A stretch of 64,000 bases of DNA from Ignavibacteria bacterium (GTDB lineage: Bacteria; Bacteroidota; Ignavibacteria; Tepidaquicellales; Tepidaquicellaceae), in the NCBI GenBank assembly GCA_016710985.1, contig JADJTX010000031.1:1-64000 (forward strand). Direction: 5' to 3'. The position numbers and the translations under genes are program-made. Shown one piece after another: positions 46,547 through 56,874 of this stretch (position 1 is its first letter; each line of letters starts with the position of its first letter). The notes under the pieces are model-generated. The model saw nothing but the letters and a program-made list of their open reading frames with translations. It was not told where the DNA came from and did no database searches.

Positions 46547-48190
46547 ATGAAATACTTCAAAACACTTTTGATAATTGCATTCAATTCATTCCTTGTGCTA
46601 ACATTGAATGCACAGGTCAGTCCGCAATGGGTAAGTTATTATAACGGTCCTTCCAATAATTCTGATATTCCCGTGGCGATGACGGTTGATAATTCTGGTA
46701 ACATCTATGTGACAGGAGTGAGCCCGATGCCTTCACAGAATGATGATTATCTGACAGTAAAGTATAACTCCGCCGGGGCTGAACAATGGACGGCAAGGTA
46801 TCATACAGCCGGAAGTAATGACGACGTTGTGAGAGCAATCGCCGTGGATAATTCCGGAAATGTGTATGTAACCGGATCGGTTAGTTATGGAGGATCTAAT
46901 GGAGTGCAGATTACAATAAAGTATAATTCGCCGGAGTGGAGCAGTGGGTCAGGCAGCTGGGTGAACCGGTAGCAAGTCCGGCAGCTCCGGGAGGATATAA
47001 AAGTTCGATGGGGATTGATGCTTCGGGAAATATTTATATCGGCGGTATCAGAAAATTCGGAGGAGGTGATAACGGGGGAATGCTTCTGATCAAATACAAT
47101 CCGGACGGTGATTCATTATGGACAAGAAGATATAAGGGAACACAATTTCTTCAGGGTTTGGGTTCAGCGATCGGATGTCTAAAGGTTCAGGGAAGTTTCG
47201 TTTATGCGACCGGAAAAAGTTTTGACATGAATCCTAACAGAACTTATGCAACAACCATTAAATATGATCTGACGGGAACTATGCAATGGATAAGGCATGA
47301 CAGCCTCGCATTCGGAAGTGATGATGTCATCGCCATTGATACTGATGCATCCGGCAATATCATTATTGCGTGCAATTTTGCTTATGACATTCTTACAATA
47401 AAGTATGATGCATTGGGAAATAAATTATGGAGTAAAATCTATAGCGGCATTGGCGGAACACGCTATGATCTTGTCACGGGAATGGAAGTTGATCCGCAGG
47501 GAAATATTTATCTTACAGGAACCAGTGACAGGGAAGTGAGTGAGGAAGATTTTCTTACATTAAAATATGATGCAGCGGGAAATGTGCAGTGGGAAAGTTT
47601 TTATAACGGAAACAGGAACGTCGGGGATTACTCAAAAGGAATTGCATTAGACGCTTTGGGTAATGTTTATGTCACCGGGCTTACATATGAAATTCCTTTT
47701 AATGATAATTATATGACGATCAAATATAACTCCGGCGGAGCTGAACAATGGAGGATAAATTATGACGGCAGTAATAACAATCGTCACGATGAAGCCGTTG
47801 ATATCGGAATCGATCCTGAAGGAGATGTAATTGTAACCGGCTTTGAACAGGAGTAACCAGGATGATTATGCCACCGTAAAGTATTCCGAATCAGTCGGGA
47901 TCACGCAAACCTCTTCAGACATTCCGGAAAAGTTTGCTTTGTCACAGAATTATCCTAATCCTTTTAATCATGCTACAAAGATCAGTTACAAATTGCAAAA
48001 TACTAATTATGTTTTGCTTAAAGTTTATGATGTCCGGGGAATTGAAGTAGCTGAATTAGTTAATGAAAAACAAACAGCCGGAAGCTATACTGTTGATTTT
48101 GAAGCAAGCAATCTGCCGAGCGGTATATATTTTTATAAAATACATGCCGGAGAATTTTCGGATGTAAGAAGAATGAGCTTAGTGAAATAG
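46547..48190 (+). CDS. secreted SBBP beta-propeller protein with T9SS tail (two frameshifts)
   Basis: The signal peptide (YFKTLLIIAFNSFLVLTLNAQ) is followed by at least seven SBBP-type repeats (for example VDNSGNIYVTGVS, VDPQGNIYLTGTS, LDALGNVYVTGLT, each followed by a TIKYNSxGAEQW strand). The T9SS sorting domain (FALSQNYPNPFNHATKI...RRMSLVK) closes the gene. Frames break near 46931-46936, where one G restores YNSAGVEQWVRQ, and near 47850. About 547 residues result. SBBP propellers are extracellular; a ligand cannot be assigned. The next gene is a relative with a different C-terminus. Confidence 0.8.
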
Positions 48191-48365
48191 TATTGGGTAT
48201 TGAGTATTGGGTATTGAGTATTGAGTATTGAGTATTGTTTGACGATTAACGATTAACGATTAACGATTGACGATTCACGATTAACGATTCACGATTAACG
48301 ATTCACGATTAAAAAGTTGACGTTTGACGTTTGACGTTTCACGTTTGACGTTTTACGTTTCACTA
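48191..48365. repeat. three consecutive 7-bp arrays
   Basis: TATTGAG (48191-48236), GATTAAC/GATTCAC (48240-48309) and GACGTTT (48311-48365) fill the gap, the first starting at the stop codon. Confidence 0.9.
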
Positions 48366-48396
48366 TTAACTATAAAAACATTAACTAAAACCCAAT

Positions 48397-51300
48397 ATGA
48401 AAAATCCAAAACTGTATTTGATCATCGCTTTAATGCTCACTTGCTTTACCGTTGAAATGAGTTTTGCTCAATCCACATTAGACTGGGTAAACCGGGTTAA
48501 CATTGGCGCGAGCAGCCAGACTGCTTATGATGTTGCGACGGATACGCTCGGGAAATATTTATGTTACCGGTTCGCACTCTAAAGGATATTCCGAGACTGA
48601 TATGGTAACTGTTAAATATAATTCAGCCGGACAATATCAGTGGGGAAGGACCTTTAATTTATCGCCCGATTATACAAGCGAATTCGGGAAGTCAGTTGCT
48701 GTCTACAGGAAAGGTACCAAGACTTACATATATGTTGCTGGCGAAGTTAATTACAGCGGCGCAACTCAATACATTACAATCATTAAATATGATGAGAGCG
48801 GCAATCAGATTTGGCAGAGAAATTACGATCCGGGTGTTCCGGGTGTAAGCGATTTCGTCGCGAAGGTGATGACTGATGCTTCGGGAAATTGTTACATTAC
48901 CGGCGGTGCAGTTACAAATCCGTTCATCGCAAAATATGATTCAGCGGGTGTAATCAAATTTACAGCCGTAGTTCCGATGCCTGCAGGCTACAGTAATGGA
49001 TCGGAAATGACATGGACATAGATGCTTCCGGAAATGTTTATGTGACCGGCAGCTGCGATACCAGCAACACGAAACACTTTCTGACATTAAAATATAATTC
49101 GACCGGTACTCTGCAATGGTTAAAATTATACAAGAGTTCTCCCACGTATCAAAGTTCGGGCAGGAGTATCAGGGTTGGGAAGTCCGGAAAGATATATGTT
49201 ACCGGTGATAATTATAACACTTCTACATTCAATGATCTGCTGACCATTAAATATAATCCGGCAACGGGTGATACGATCTGGACAAAAAGATACAGCAGAG
49301 CTTCAAACTCATCTGAAGAAGCAAAGGTAATGGCGCTGGATGCAAATGATAACGTCTATGTATCCGGTATGAGCTACTTCGGATCTTATGCGAATATTTA
49401 CACGATTAAATATGATTCCCTCGGAGCGGAGAAATGGGTGAAGACATATTCGGGTACCGGCGGTTATACTGACATTCCTAAGGATATAGTATGTGATAAC
49501 TCCGGTAATGTCTATGTCGCGGGAATGTCTGATTATTCATATTTCGGAAGTTATGTAACTATAAAATATAATACACTTGGCGATTCTTTATGGACAAGGA
49601 AGTATGAGTTTTCAACATCCGATTTTGAAGCGGTAAGTGCGATGTCTCTGGATAATGGAGGAAATATAATAGTAACAGGAACCGTTGGAAACTCGGGCAC
49701 AGATCTCGGAACGGTTAGGTATAATTCTTCGGGCTCTCAGCAGTGGGCTGTAAAATTTTACGGAGCGCAGATCATTGAAGACAGAGCAAACGGCATTGCC
49801 CGTGATAAGAACGGAAATATATATACAGTCGGAAAAGCAAAGACAGGACAGGGCGGAGATAATATTGTCATTGTTAAGTATGATCCTCTCGGAGTTCAGA
49901 AATGGGTTTATAATACCGGCGGTACTTTTGCAGGATATAATGCTTATGACGAAGGAAAAGCCATTGCAGTGGATTCGAATGGGTTTGTTTATTTTACCGG
50001 AACAGTTTATAATTATCCAAATACTAAAAATGATATCTGCACCGGTAAGCTTGACTCTAACGGTAACAGATTATGGCATTCGGTTTGGGTACCTACCGGA
50101 CCTCAGCATGGAGATGACATTGGGAATGACATAGTTGTTGATACACTTGGTAATGTTTACATAACAGGTCAGTGGACTAACACTGCTGGTAATCTCGATT
50201 TCATAACGATCAAATATAATTCAGCCGGAGCCGAGCAATGGGCAAGAGGTCACGGTGCGAATCCCGGCGGCAATGATATTGCTAATGCAATTACACTTGA
50301 TCAGAACCTGAATGTATTTGTTACAGGATTCAGCGACGGTGCAGCTTCAGGAATGGACATCGCAACGATCAAGTACAGCGCTGCCTCGGGTTTACAGCAG
50401 TGGGTGAAATTATTCAACGGCGCCAGGAACGGGCATGATTTCGGAAATGATATTGGAATAGATGCTTCCGGTCATGTTTATGTTTGCGGAGGAACCGATA
50501 CAGGCGCATTAAATTCACATGCAATGTTAATAAAATATCTGAACAGCAGCGGCGAACAGCGCTGGGCAAAATACAGAAACGGGGAAGTTATCAGGAATTA
50601 CTTACTTCAATTCATTGACACTCAATCCTTCAAAGACTTTGATCTTTGCAACGGGCATTGACAGATTTTCAGCAACTGAGATCGGTGAAGCTTTCATAAG
50701 ATCTGATACAAGCATAAATGACATTTATTATTCCATACCGCATTATGGTATGAATGCAGAAGGAAAGTCAATAGCATGGCATGACAATTATCTATACGTT
50801 GCAGGGAATTCATATTCGCAATCTGAAGGTAAGAAATTGTTTGTTGCAAGGCGTACTGAATTCGGAAATGAGATTTTTACTAAATATCTCGATGAAAATT
50901 CGCCGAGCGGAATGACAAGCAACAGCGGAGTTACCGGCGGAAAGGGAAATAATTTTTATGTTGCCGGTAACACTTACGATTCAACATCGGGAAATAACAT
51001 AACCACTTTGAAATACTCATTTCCGTACTTCCGGCTTACAACGCAATATTCGCTTGAAGGTCCGCAGTCTGCATTTCCTATTGGATTTCAGGATACAGTG
51101 AAAGTTTATTTGAGAAGTGCTGCGCCGCCTTACAACCTTGTTGACTCATCTAAAGGTGTCAATGAATACAGTTCTTTCCTTGAGTTTATGTATGTTTATT
51201 CTTACTTCAATAATGTCACTGCATCGGGCAGCTATTATGTAGTTTTAAAACACAGAAATTCCATAGAGACATGGAGCAGGCAGCCTAAACAGTTGTTCAA

Positions 51301-51589
51301 TGCTGTAATTCCAAGCTATGCATTTAATGACTCCGCATCGAAAGCATACGGGAATAATCAGAAGCTGCTTACTACAAATCCGTTTCCATTATATGGCATA
51401 TACAGCGGCGACGTGAATCAGGACGGCGGGATTGACCTTACGGATGTAACGTTGATCTATAACTCAGCAAATAATTTCGTAACCGGCTATGTCGCGGCAG
51501 ATGTGACGTGCAATAATTCGGTTGACCTTACTGATATTACAATTGCGTATAATAATTCGGTGGGATTTGTGAGTACTAAAAGACCTTGA
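48397..51589 (+). CDS. secreted SBBP beta-propeller protein with dockerin-like tail (three frameshifts)
   Basis: The signal peptide (LYLIIALMLTCFTVEMSFAQ) precedes a long run of SBBP repeats (DASGNVYVTGSCD, GKSGKIYVTGDN, DTLGNVYITGQW, DASGHVYVCGGT and others). The last ~170 residues match the tail of the protein at 17447: DTVKVYLRSAAP, VLKHRNSIETWS, IYSGDVNQDGGIDLTDVTLI and CNNSVDLTDITIAYN. These are two dockerin-like calcium loops. It ends in KRP without a T9SS domain. Frames break near 48540-48560, 49008-49015 and 50605-50620. The joined length is about 1060 residues. A 7-bp array starts at the stop. Confidence 0.8.
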
Positions 51590-51660
51590 GCAATGAGTAA
51601 TGAGTAATGATCAATGAGTAATGAGTAATGAGTAATGAGTAATGAGTAATGAGTAATGAA
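51586..51660. repeat. 7-bp array (GAGTAAT) starting in the stop codon
   Basis: About ten units begin at the TGA of the preceding gene. Confidence 0.92.
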
Positions 51661-51875
51661 CAGGTTCAATGTTCAATGTTTAATGTTCAATTCCTCCCCA
51701 GCAGAGTCGCTCCTTGCTAGCATTTGCAGGGTTAAATAATTTTTCAACGGGGGCTCTGCGATGAAGCGCGTCCCTCCTTTGCAACTTTAAATAATCTCTC
51801 GTTTCCAATCGGGGCGGTTGGGAATGGAAATATTAAAATTATTTTTACAAAAATACTACTGGTGGCAATTGCCCT

Positions 51876-51908
51876 GAGCACCTGTAAATAAAGGGTTTAC
51901 AGGTGCTC
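51876..51908. terminator. strong hairpin, possible terminator
   Basis: GAGCACCTGTAAA/TTTACAGGTGCTC form a perfect 13-bp stem with a 7-nt loop. The following sequence is AT-rich but without a clean T run. No gene is seen in 51661-51875. Confidence 0.6.
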
Positions 51909-51946
51909 TATTAATAATTAATTTCACACAAATAAAAAAAATGTCC

Positions 51947-51978
51947 TTTGACAATACCATTAAATATTTTTAATTTTG
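51947..51978 (+). promoter_or_regulatory. consensus Bacteroidota promoter
   Basis: TTTG (51947-51950), exactly 20 bp, then TAATTTTG (51971-51978), a full match to the TTTG/TAnnTTTG pattern. It lies 80 bp upstream of the heptad-repeat gene at 52058 and just after a strong hairpin, so that gene appears to have its own promoter. Confidence 0.65.
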
Positions 51979-52057
51979 TTTAATTCAAATTTAAATAAAT
52001 AAAGCTTTCTTAAGATAATGAGTATTGATGCAACCGGTCTGACAAAAAAACTTAATT

Positions 52058-52726
52058 ATGGATAAGCAAAAAGAAATACAAAGCTCTTTCAGTTATATTA
52101 ATGGGATTCCATCCGGATGTTTAAATGAATATAATAATATTAAGAAAGATATTCATCTAAGTGAGGACCATTTGAAAGAATGTTACGGACAATTCATTTA
52201 TAAACTCATGCATATTCATAAGACCGTGACAGAAGTACTTGTGACATTCAAAGAAGAAATTTTAAATAAGGGCACTACATCTCTGACCGGCAGGCATTCC
52301 CCTGCGGTAAGCAGACAAGTCCCTGCAATTCTCAGTCGTCTACCTCAGAGTCAGAGCCGCATTCCGGCAATACTCCGCCAAACCCCTGAGGTACTCAGCC
52401 AAATGTCTGAACACAAGAGACAAGTCCCTGCAATACTCAGTCGTCTTCCTGAGAGTCAGAGCCGCGTTTCTGAGATGCTCCGGAGTATGTTTTACTATGT
52501 GAGACAGATCCCTGACACTCTCAGTCGCGTTCCCGCATACCTGAGACAAGTTCCTGTGACTGTCAGTGGAGTTCCGGCGGACCACCGGAAGTCCGCTATG
52601 GGTCAGAGATGTATGACTGTCACATACAGGGGTATGGTTTTATATGCCGGGAGTTTCCCTGTGCTGAACGGGGGAATTTCTCAGGAGTCGAGGAGAAAAA
52701 AATATGCAGATTTGACAATGAAATAA
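52058..52726 (+). CDS. heptad-repeat protein on a 21-bp array, unknown function
   Basis: The 222-residue product has a unique, helical N-terminal part (residues 1-81, including DIHLSEDHLKECYGQFIYKL and TVTEVLVTFKEEIL). Fourteen contiguous heptads follow (82-179) with consensus P-A-x-L-S-R-V/L: PAILSRL, PESQSRV, PDTLSRV, PAYLRQV. The end is a non-repeat, basic tail. Array units are diverged enough that frame has been kept under substitution, unlike the nearly identical intergenic arrays. A consensus promoter lies upstream. No signal peptide or membrane segment is present. No family is recognised. Confidence 0.6.
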   Translation: MDKQKEIQSSFSYINGIPSGCLNEYNNIKKDIHLSEDHLKECYGQFIYKLMHIHKTVTEVLVTFKEEILNKGTTSLTGRHSPAVSRQVPAILSRLPQSQSRIPAILRQTPEVLSQMSEHKRQVPAILSRLPESQSRVSEMLRSMFYYVRQIPDTLSRVPAYLRQVPVTVSGVPADHRKSAMGQRCMTVTYRGMVLYAGSFPVLNGGISQESRRKKYADLTMK

Positions 52727-53520
52727 GCCATTTTGTATTTCTTAACCTTATTGATAAAATACAGTGACACAGAGGTAAGAGGAAATCGAGACGGATTTTA
52801 AGCGCTTTGTGTCAGTGTAGCTCAGTGTTATATTAAAACTTTACCACAGAGTCAGAGAACACAGAGCTGCGCAGAGATTGAAGTTAAACAATAAAATTTA
52901 TGAATTATTATAAAGAAATATGCAGGGCAGCTCAACTTTGTTCATAATAAAAAATTTTTAGAACTCCTTCAATGTCTGGAATTGCCTTTGCCATCTGAAC
53001 TTACTAAGTCAATAATTACAGCTGAGAAAACGTTATGTCAAGGCAGTGATCCAACTGTAAAGACATAAAAAAGTTAGTTTATTATACTGACGGAGGATTC
53101 TGCCATACGAATGTAGCAGAAGATTTTCCTGCGACCGGAAAAATCAAAAATTTGTTTTCTGTCTTCTGAATTCCATACCTGCTTTTGATCTGCTCAATGT
53201 TACGTTGTCTGTTCAATTCTTCTTTTATACTTCTGATTCGTAGCCAAAAATCAACCCCAAAGACACTTTTGAAATAATAATTTATATTCAGGAACTCTTC
53301 GTGTTGTTATCCTAAATTTTGGTTCAATCTCCATACCTGAAACTAATGAAATCGATTATCAATCTATGATACTTATCATAAGAAAACTTGATTCAAATCA
53401 TACTGCCTTAAATTGAGTTTGAGTAATTTCAATGTACCGGATAGTGAAATTATTACCTGCCTGCATGATCCTGATATTGAAATTGAAAGTATTTCATAGT
53501 CCGCAATTAATAAATTAAAA
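52727..53520. other. gene-free gap with degenerate repeats
   Basis: Positions 52750-52880 contain CACAGAG-type repeats. Positions 53179-53196 share an exact 18-mer (CTGCTTTTGATCTGCTCA) with the heptad array at 38310-38327, and the following bases keep a loose TTCT/GTTC rhythm. No intact gene is seen; a short relic of an array ORF is possible. Confidence 0.4.
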
Positions 53521-56500
53521 ATGAGGATAGTAATAATGAAAAGGATATATTTTCTAATAATGGCTTTATTTATAAATTCTATGGTACTTTCACAAAGCCA
53601 ACTGCCCGCATCCGACACAAAAGATTGGCTGAATTCTTTGACAGATGAAAATGGAAAACAGATAATGTCAAATAGCAGCAGAGTTTCTAATAATTTTATG
53701 GAAAACGTGACAATACCTGATGTTACTATGACAGGAGATGCAGATCATGCTCGCTTCGGATACTCAGTATCATCCGCGGATGTGAATGGCGATGGATTAT
53801 CCGATGTAATTGTCGGCGCATATAGTCAGGACAAAGTATTCATATTCTTCGGTGACACTTCAATGAATAATACTGCCGATGTAATTTTGACAGGTGAGGA
53901 AGCAGGCAGCTACTTTGGTTACTCAGTGTCATCTGCAGGTGATGTGAATGATGATTGTTTTTCGGATGTGATTGTCGGTGCTATGCAATATTCATCAAAT
54001 ACCGGTAGAGCATATATATACTACGGAGGCGCTTTAATGAATAATACCGCCGATGTGATTTTGACAGGTGAGGCAGAACTTAACCTATTTGGAGGTTCGG
54101 TTTCATCTGCCGGTGATGTGAACGGTGACGGATTTTCAGATGTAATTGTCGGAGCTTTTATTATTCATCAGGGTATCGGCAGATCATACATATTCTTCGG
54201 CGGTTCATCAATGAACAATACTTCAGATGTAATAATGACAGGAGTGGCAACAGACAACATGTTTGGAAGCGCGGTTTCATCTGGCGGTGATGTGAACGGC
54301 GACGGATATTCTGATGTGATTGTCGGCGGTTATCGCTATTCATCATGGAGAGGCAGAGCGTGCATATTCTTCGGTGGCGTATCAATGGATAATACAGCCG
54401 ATGTAATAATGATTGGGGGGCAAGCATACAACTACTTTGGGATACTCTGTATCCTCTGCCGGTGATGTAAACGGCGACGGGTATTCGGATGTAATTGTCG
54501 GTGAACATGTTTATTCTTCAGAAACCGGACGGGCACACATTTATTTCGGAGGCGATTCGATGAATAATACTGCAGATGTAATAATGACAGGAGAGGCAGC
54601 AGACAACCAATTTGGAAGCGCAGTTTCATCTGCCGGTGATGTGAACGGTGACGGATATTCGGATGTGATTATCGGTGCCAGCCTTTATTCATCATATAGA
54701 GGCAAAGCATATATATTCCTGGGCAGCCAATCAATGAATAATACTGTAGATATAATAATGACAGGAGAGGCAGAATTCAATCGTTGGTAACGCCGTTTCA
54801 TCTGCAGGTGATGTGAACGGCGACGGATATTCGGATGTGATTGTCGGTGCTTTTGAATATTCATCTGAAACCGGCAGAGCATATGTTTATTCAGAGGGAC
54901 TTATGGAACACTTTAACGACGTAGGTGTATCCTCTATTGTTCAGCCTGTCCTTAATTCTATTTACAATTTTGATTGCATTAATGGAAGTAATATAACACC
55001 GTTCATTAAGGTTTCAAATTTCGGGTCTAATGATCAATTAAATTATTTTGATGTATTCTGTGAAATAAAACATGGCAACAATGTCGTTTACTTTAATTCA
55101 AAACAAGATACAATAAGCGCACGGCAATCACATATGTTAAGTTTTGATCCGTTTGTTATTACAAATTATTTTTATGATGAAGATCTGACCAAAACATACA
55201 GTATAAAGTCATGGACAAGTCTGTCAAACGATGTTAATAACTATAACGATACTGTAAATTCTACATTTAAAGCATCAAATCCAAACTACGGCTACTCCGA
55301 TGAGAGCGGCTACTATGCTCTTAACTCTTCACAGGCTGCAAGCTGTATTCCCGAACAGCCGTCATATAGCTGGGAAGATACTACAGGAAGTGTAAGTCTT
55401 ATTGTCAACGCACAGCCTGTTGTTCCATATACTCAATACAACAGCTTTTATTTCTGCGGAAGCTTCAGACTGCCGGATGTGCTTCCCGGCGGAAGAAAAT
55501 TTAAATTCTTCGGTACATGCTATGACACAATAATCATTGCAAACAACGGCGTCATTGGATTTGGAGATGCATCACTTTCGAGAATGAATGTTCCTTTTCC
55601 TGAAACAATCCCGTCGGTCAACGCTCCTCATCCGGCAATATTCCCGCTTTGGTATTGGGTGAATTATCAGGATCCGGAAATTACAGGGAGAAATTTGAAA
55701 TACAAAATTACGGATGACAAATTCATAATTACCTATGACAGAATACCTCTTTATAATGCGACAATTGATCCCAATGACTATGTTACTTATCAGGTTATTC
55801 TGGAAACAGATGTTGATTGCTCATCGGAAAACGGGAACATAAAGGTTCAGTATAACTATGATAAATGCGGATCAACTTTTATCAATCATTACAATAATAA
55901 TGAACTGAATGAAATGACTGTTGGTCTTCAAAATTCAACCGGAACAATTGCGCTTCAATACAGGAGATCTGAATCAAATCATACTGTTACCGTTCCGGGT
56001 CCGCTCTTCGGATCTCCGCTGGCAGTTGAATTTGCACAGGTTAACTCTGTTCTTCCCGTCGACCTTCAGGCATTTACTTCAACGGTCAACAAAAACAATG
56101 TCGTACTTAACTGGTCAGTAAATTCAGAACTGAATAATTCCGGTTTTGAAATTCAAAGAAGAAAATCAGAATCAGAATCCGGATCAGAATGGATTAAAAT
56201 CAACTTTGTAAACGGAAGAGGAAATTCTTCTGAACCAAACAATTATTCTTACGAAGATAAAAACCTTTACCATGGTAAATATGAATACAGACTGAAACAA
56301 ATTGATTACAACGGAAGCTTTAAATACTATGATCTTCAGAATGAAGTTGTAATCGGTATTCCTGAAAAAATTCCGGCTTGGACAAAATTATCCTAATCCG
56401 TTTAACCCGGTAACGAAAATTGATTTTGATATACCTATGAATTCGAAAATCAGTTTAATAGTGTATGACGTATCAGGAAGGGAAATTAAAAAATTGGTCA

Positions 56501-56627
56501 ATGAAATTAAAGAAGCTGGATACTATTCAGTCAATTTTGATGGGACAAACTTAGCAAGCGGAGTCTATTTATATAAACTTGAAGCAGGAAGTTTCTTGAA
56601 ACAAAACGGATGATATTTTTAAAATAA
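53521..56627 (+). CDS. secreted FG-GAP (integrin-alpha-like) protein with T9SS tail (four frameshifts)
   Basis: The signal peptide (KRIYFLIMALFINSMVLSQS) is followed by seven FG-GAP repeats of about 62 residues, each with FGYSVSSAGDVNGDGYSDVIVGA and a YIFFGGxSMNNTADVIMTGE strand; the D-x-N-x-D-G loops bind calcium. Next come a CARDB-like region (~55000-55260), a beta-rich domain with FFGTCYDTIIIANNGVIGFG, and a fibronectin-like strand set (LPVDLQAFTSTVNKNNVVLN). The end is a T9SS domain (LGQNYPNPFNPVTKI...ETKRMIFLK). Indels near 54437, 54785, 56385 and 56595 split it. Joined length is about 1030 residues. Likely surface adhesin or structural protein; ligand unknown. Confidence 0.8.
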
Positions 56628-56628
56628 T

Positions 56629-56764
56629 GGTATTGAGTGTGTTGAGGTATGAGTGTGTTGGAGTGTATTGAGTGTATTCAGTGTATTGAGTTTATGGAGT
56701 TTATGGAGTTTATGGAGTTTATGGAGTTTATAGAGTGTATAGAGTGTATAGAGTGTGTTGAGTT
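56629..56764. repeat. 9-bp array (GTGTATTGA, GGAGTTTAT, GTGTATAGA)
   Basis: It begins at the repaired stop of the FG-GAP gene; three related unit types follow one another. Confidence 0.9.
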
Positions 56765-56773
56765 GTAACATAA

Positions 56774-56803
56774 AAGCCGGAAGATCTTAAAAATTTTCCG
56801 GCT
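56774..56803 (+). terminator. terminator-like hairpin after the FG-GAP gene
   Basis: AAGCCGGAA/TTCCGGCTT stem of the same family as at 37631, 40547 and 42513, here with a weak T tract. Confidence 0.7.
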
Positions 56804-56874
56804 TAATATTAACTTGTAACTCGTATTGTAATTTGTAACTTGTATTGTAACTTAATTATTAACTCGTCAAACTG

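Noticed and set aside
36141..56627. Genomic island or prophage in the secreted-protein region
   Set aside because: No integrase, transposase, phage gene or attachment repeat was found, and codon use and array types match the rest of the window.
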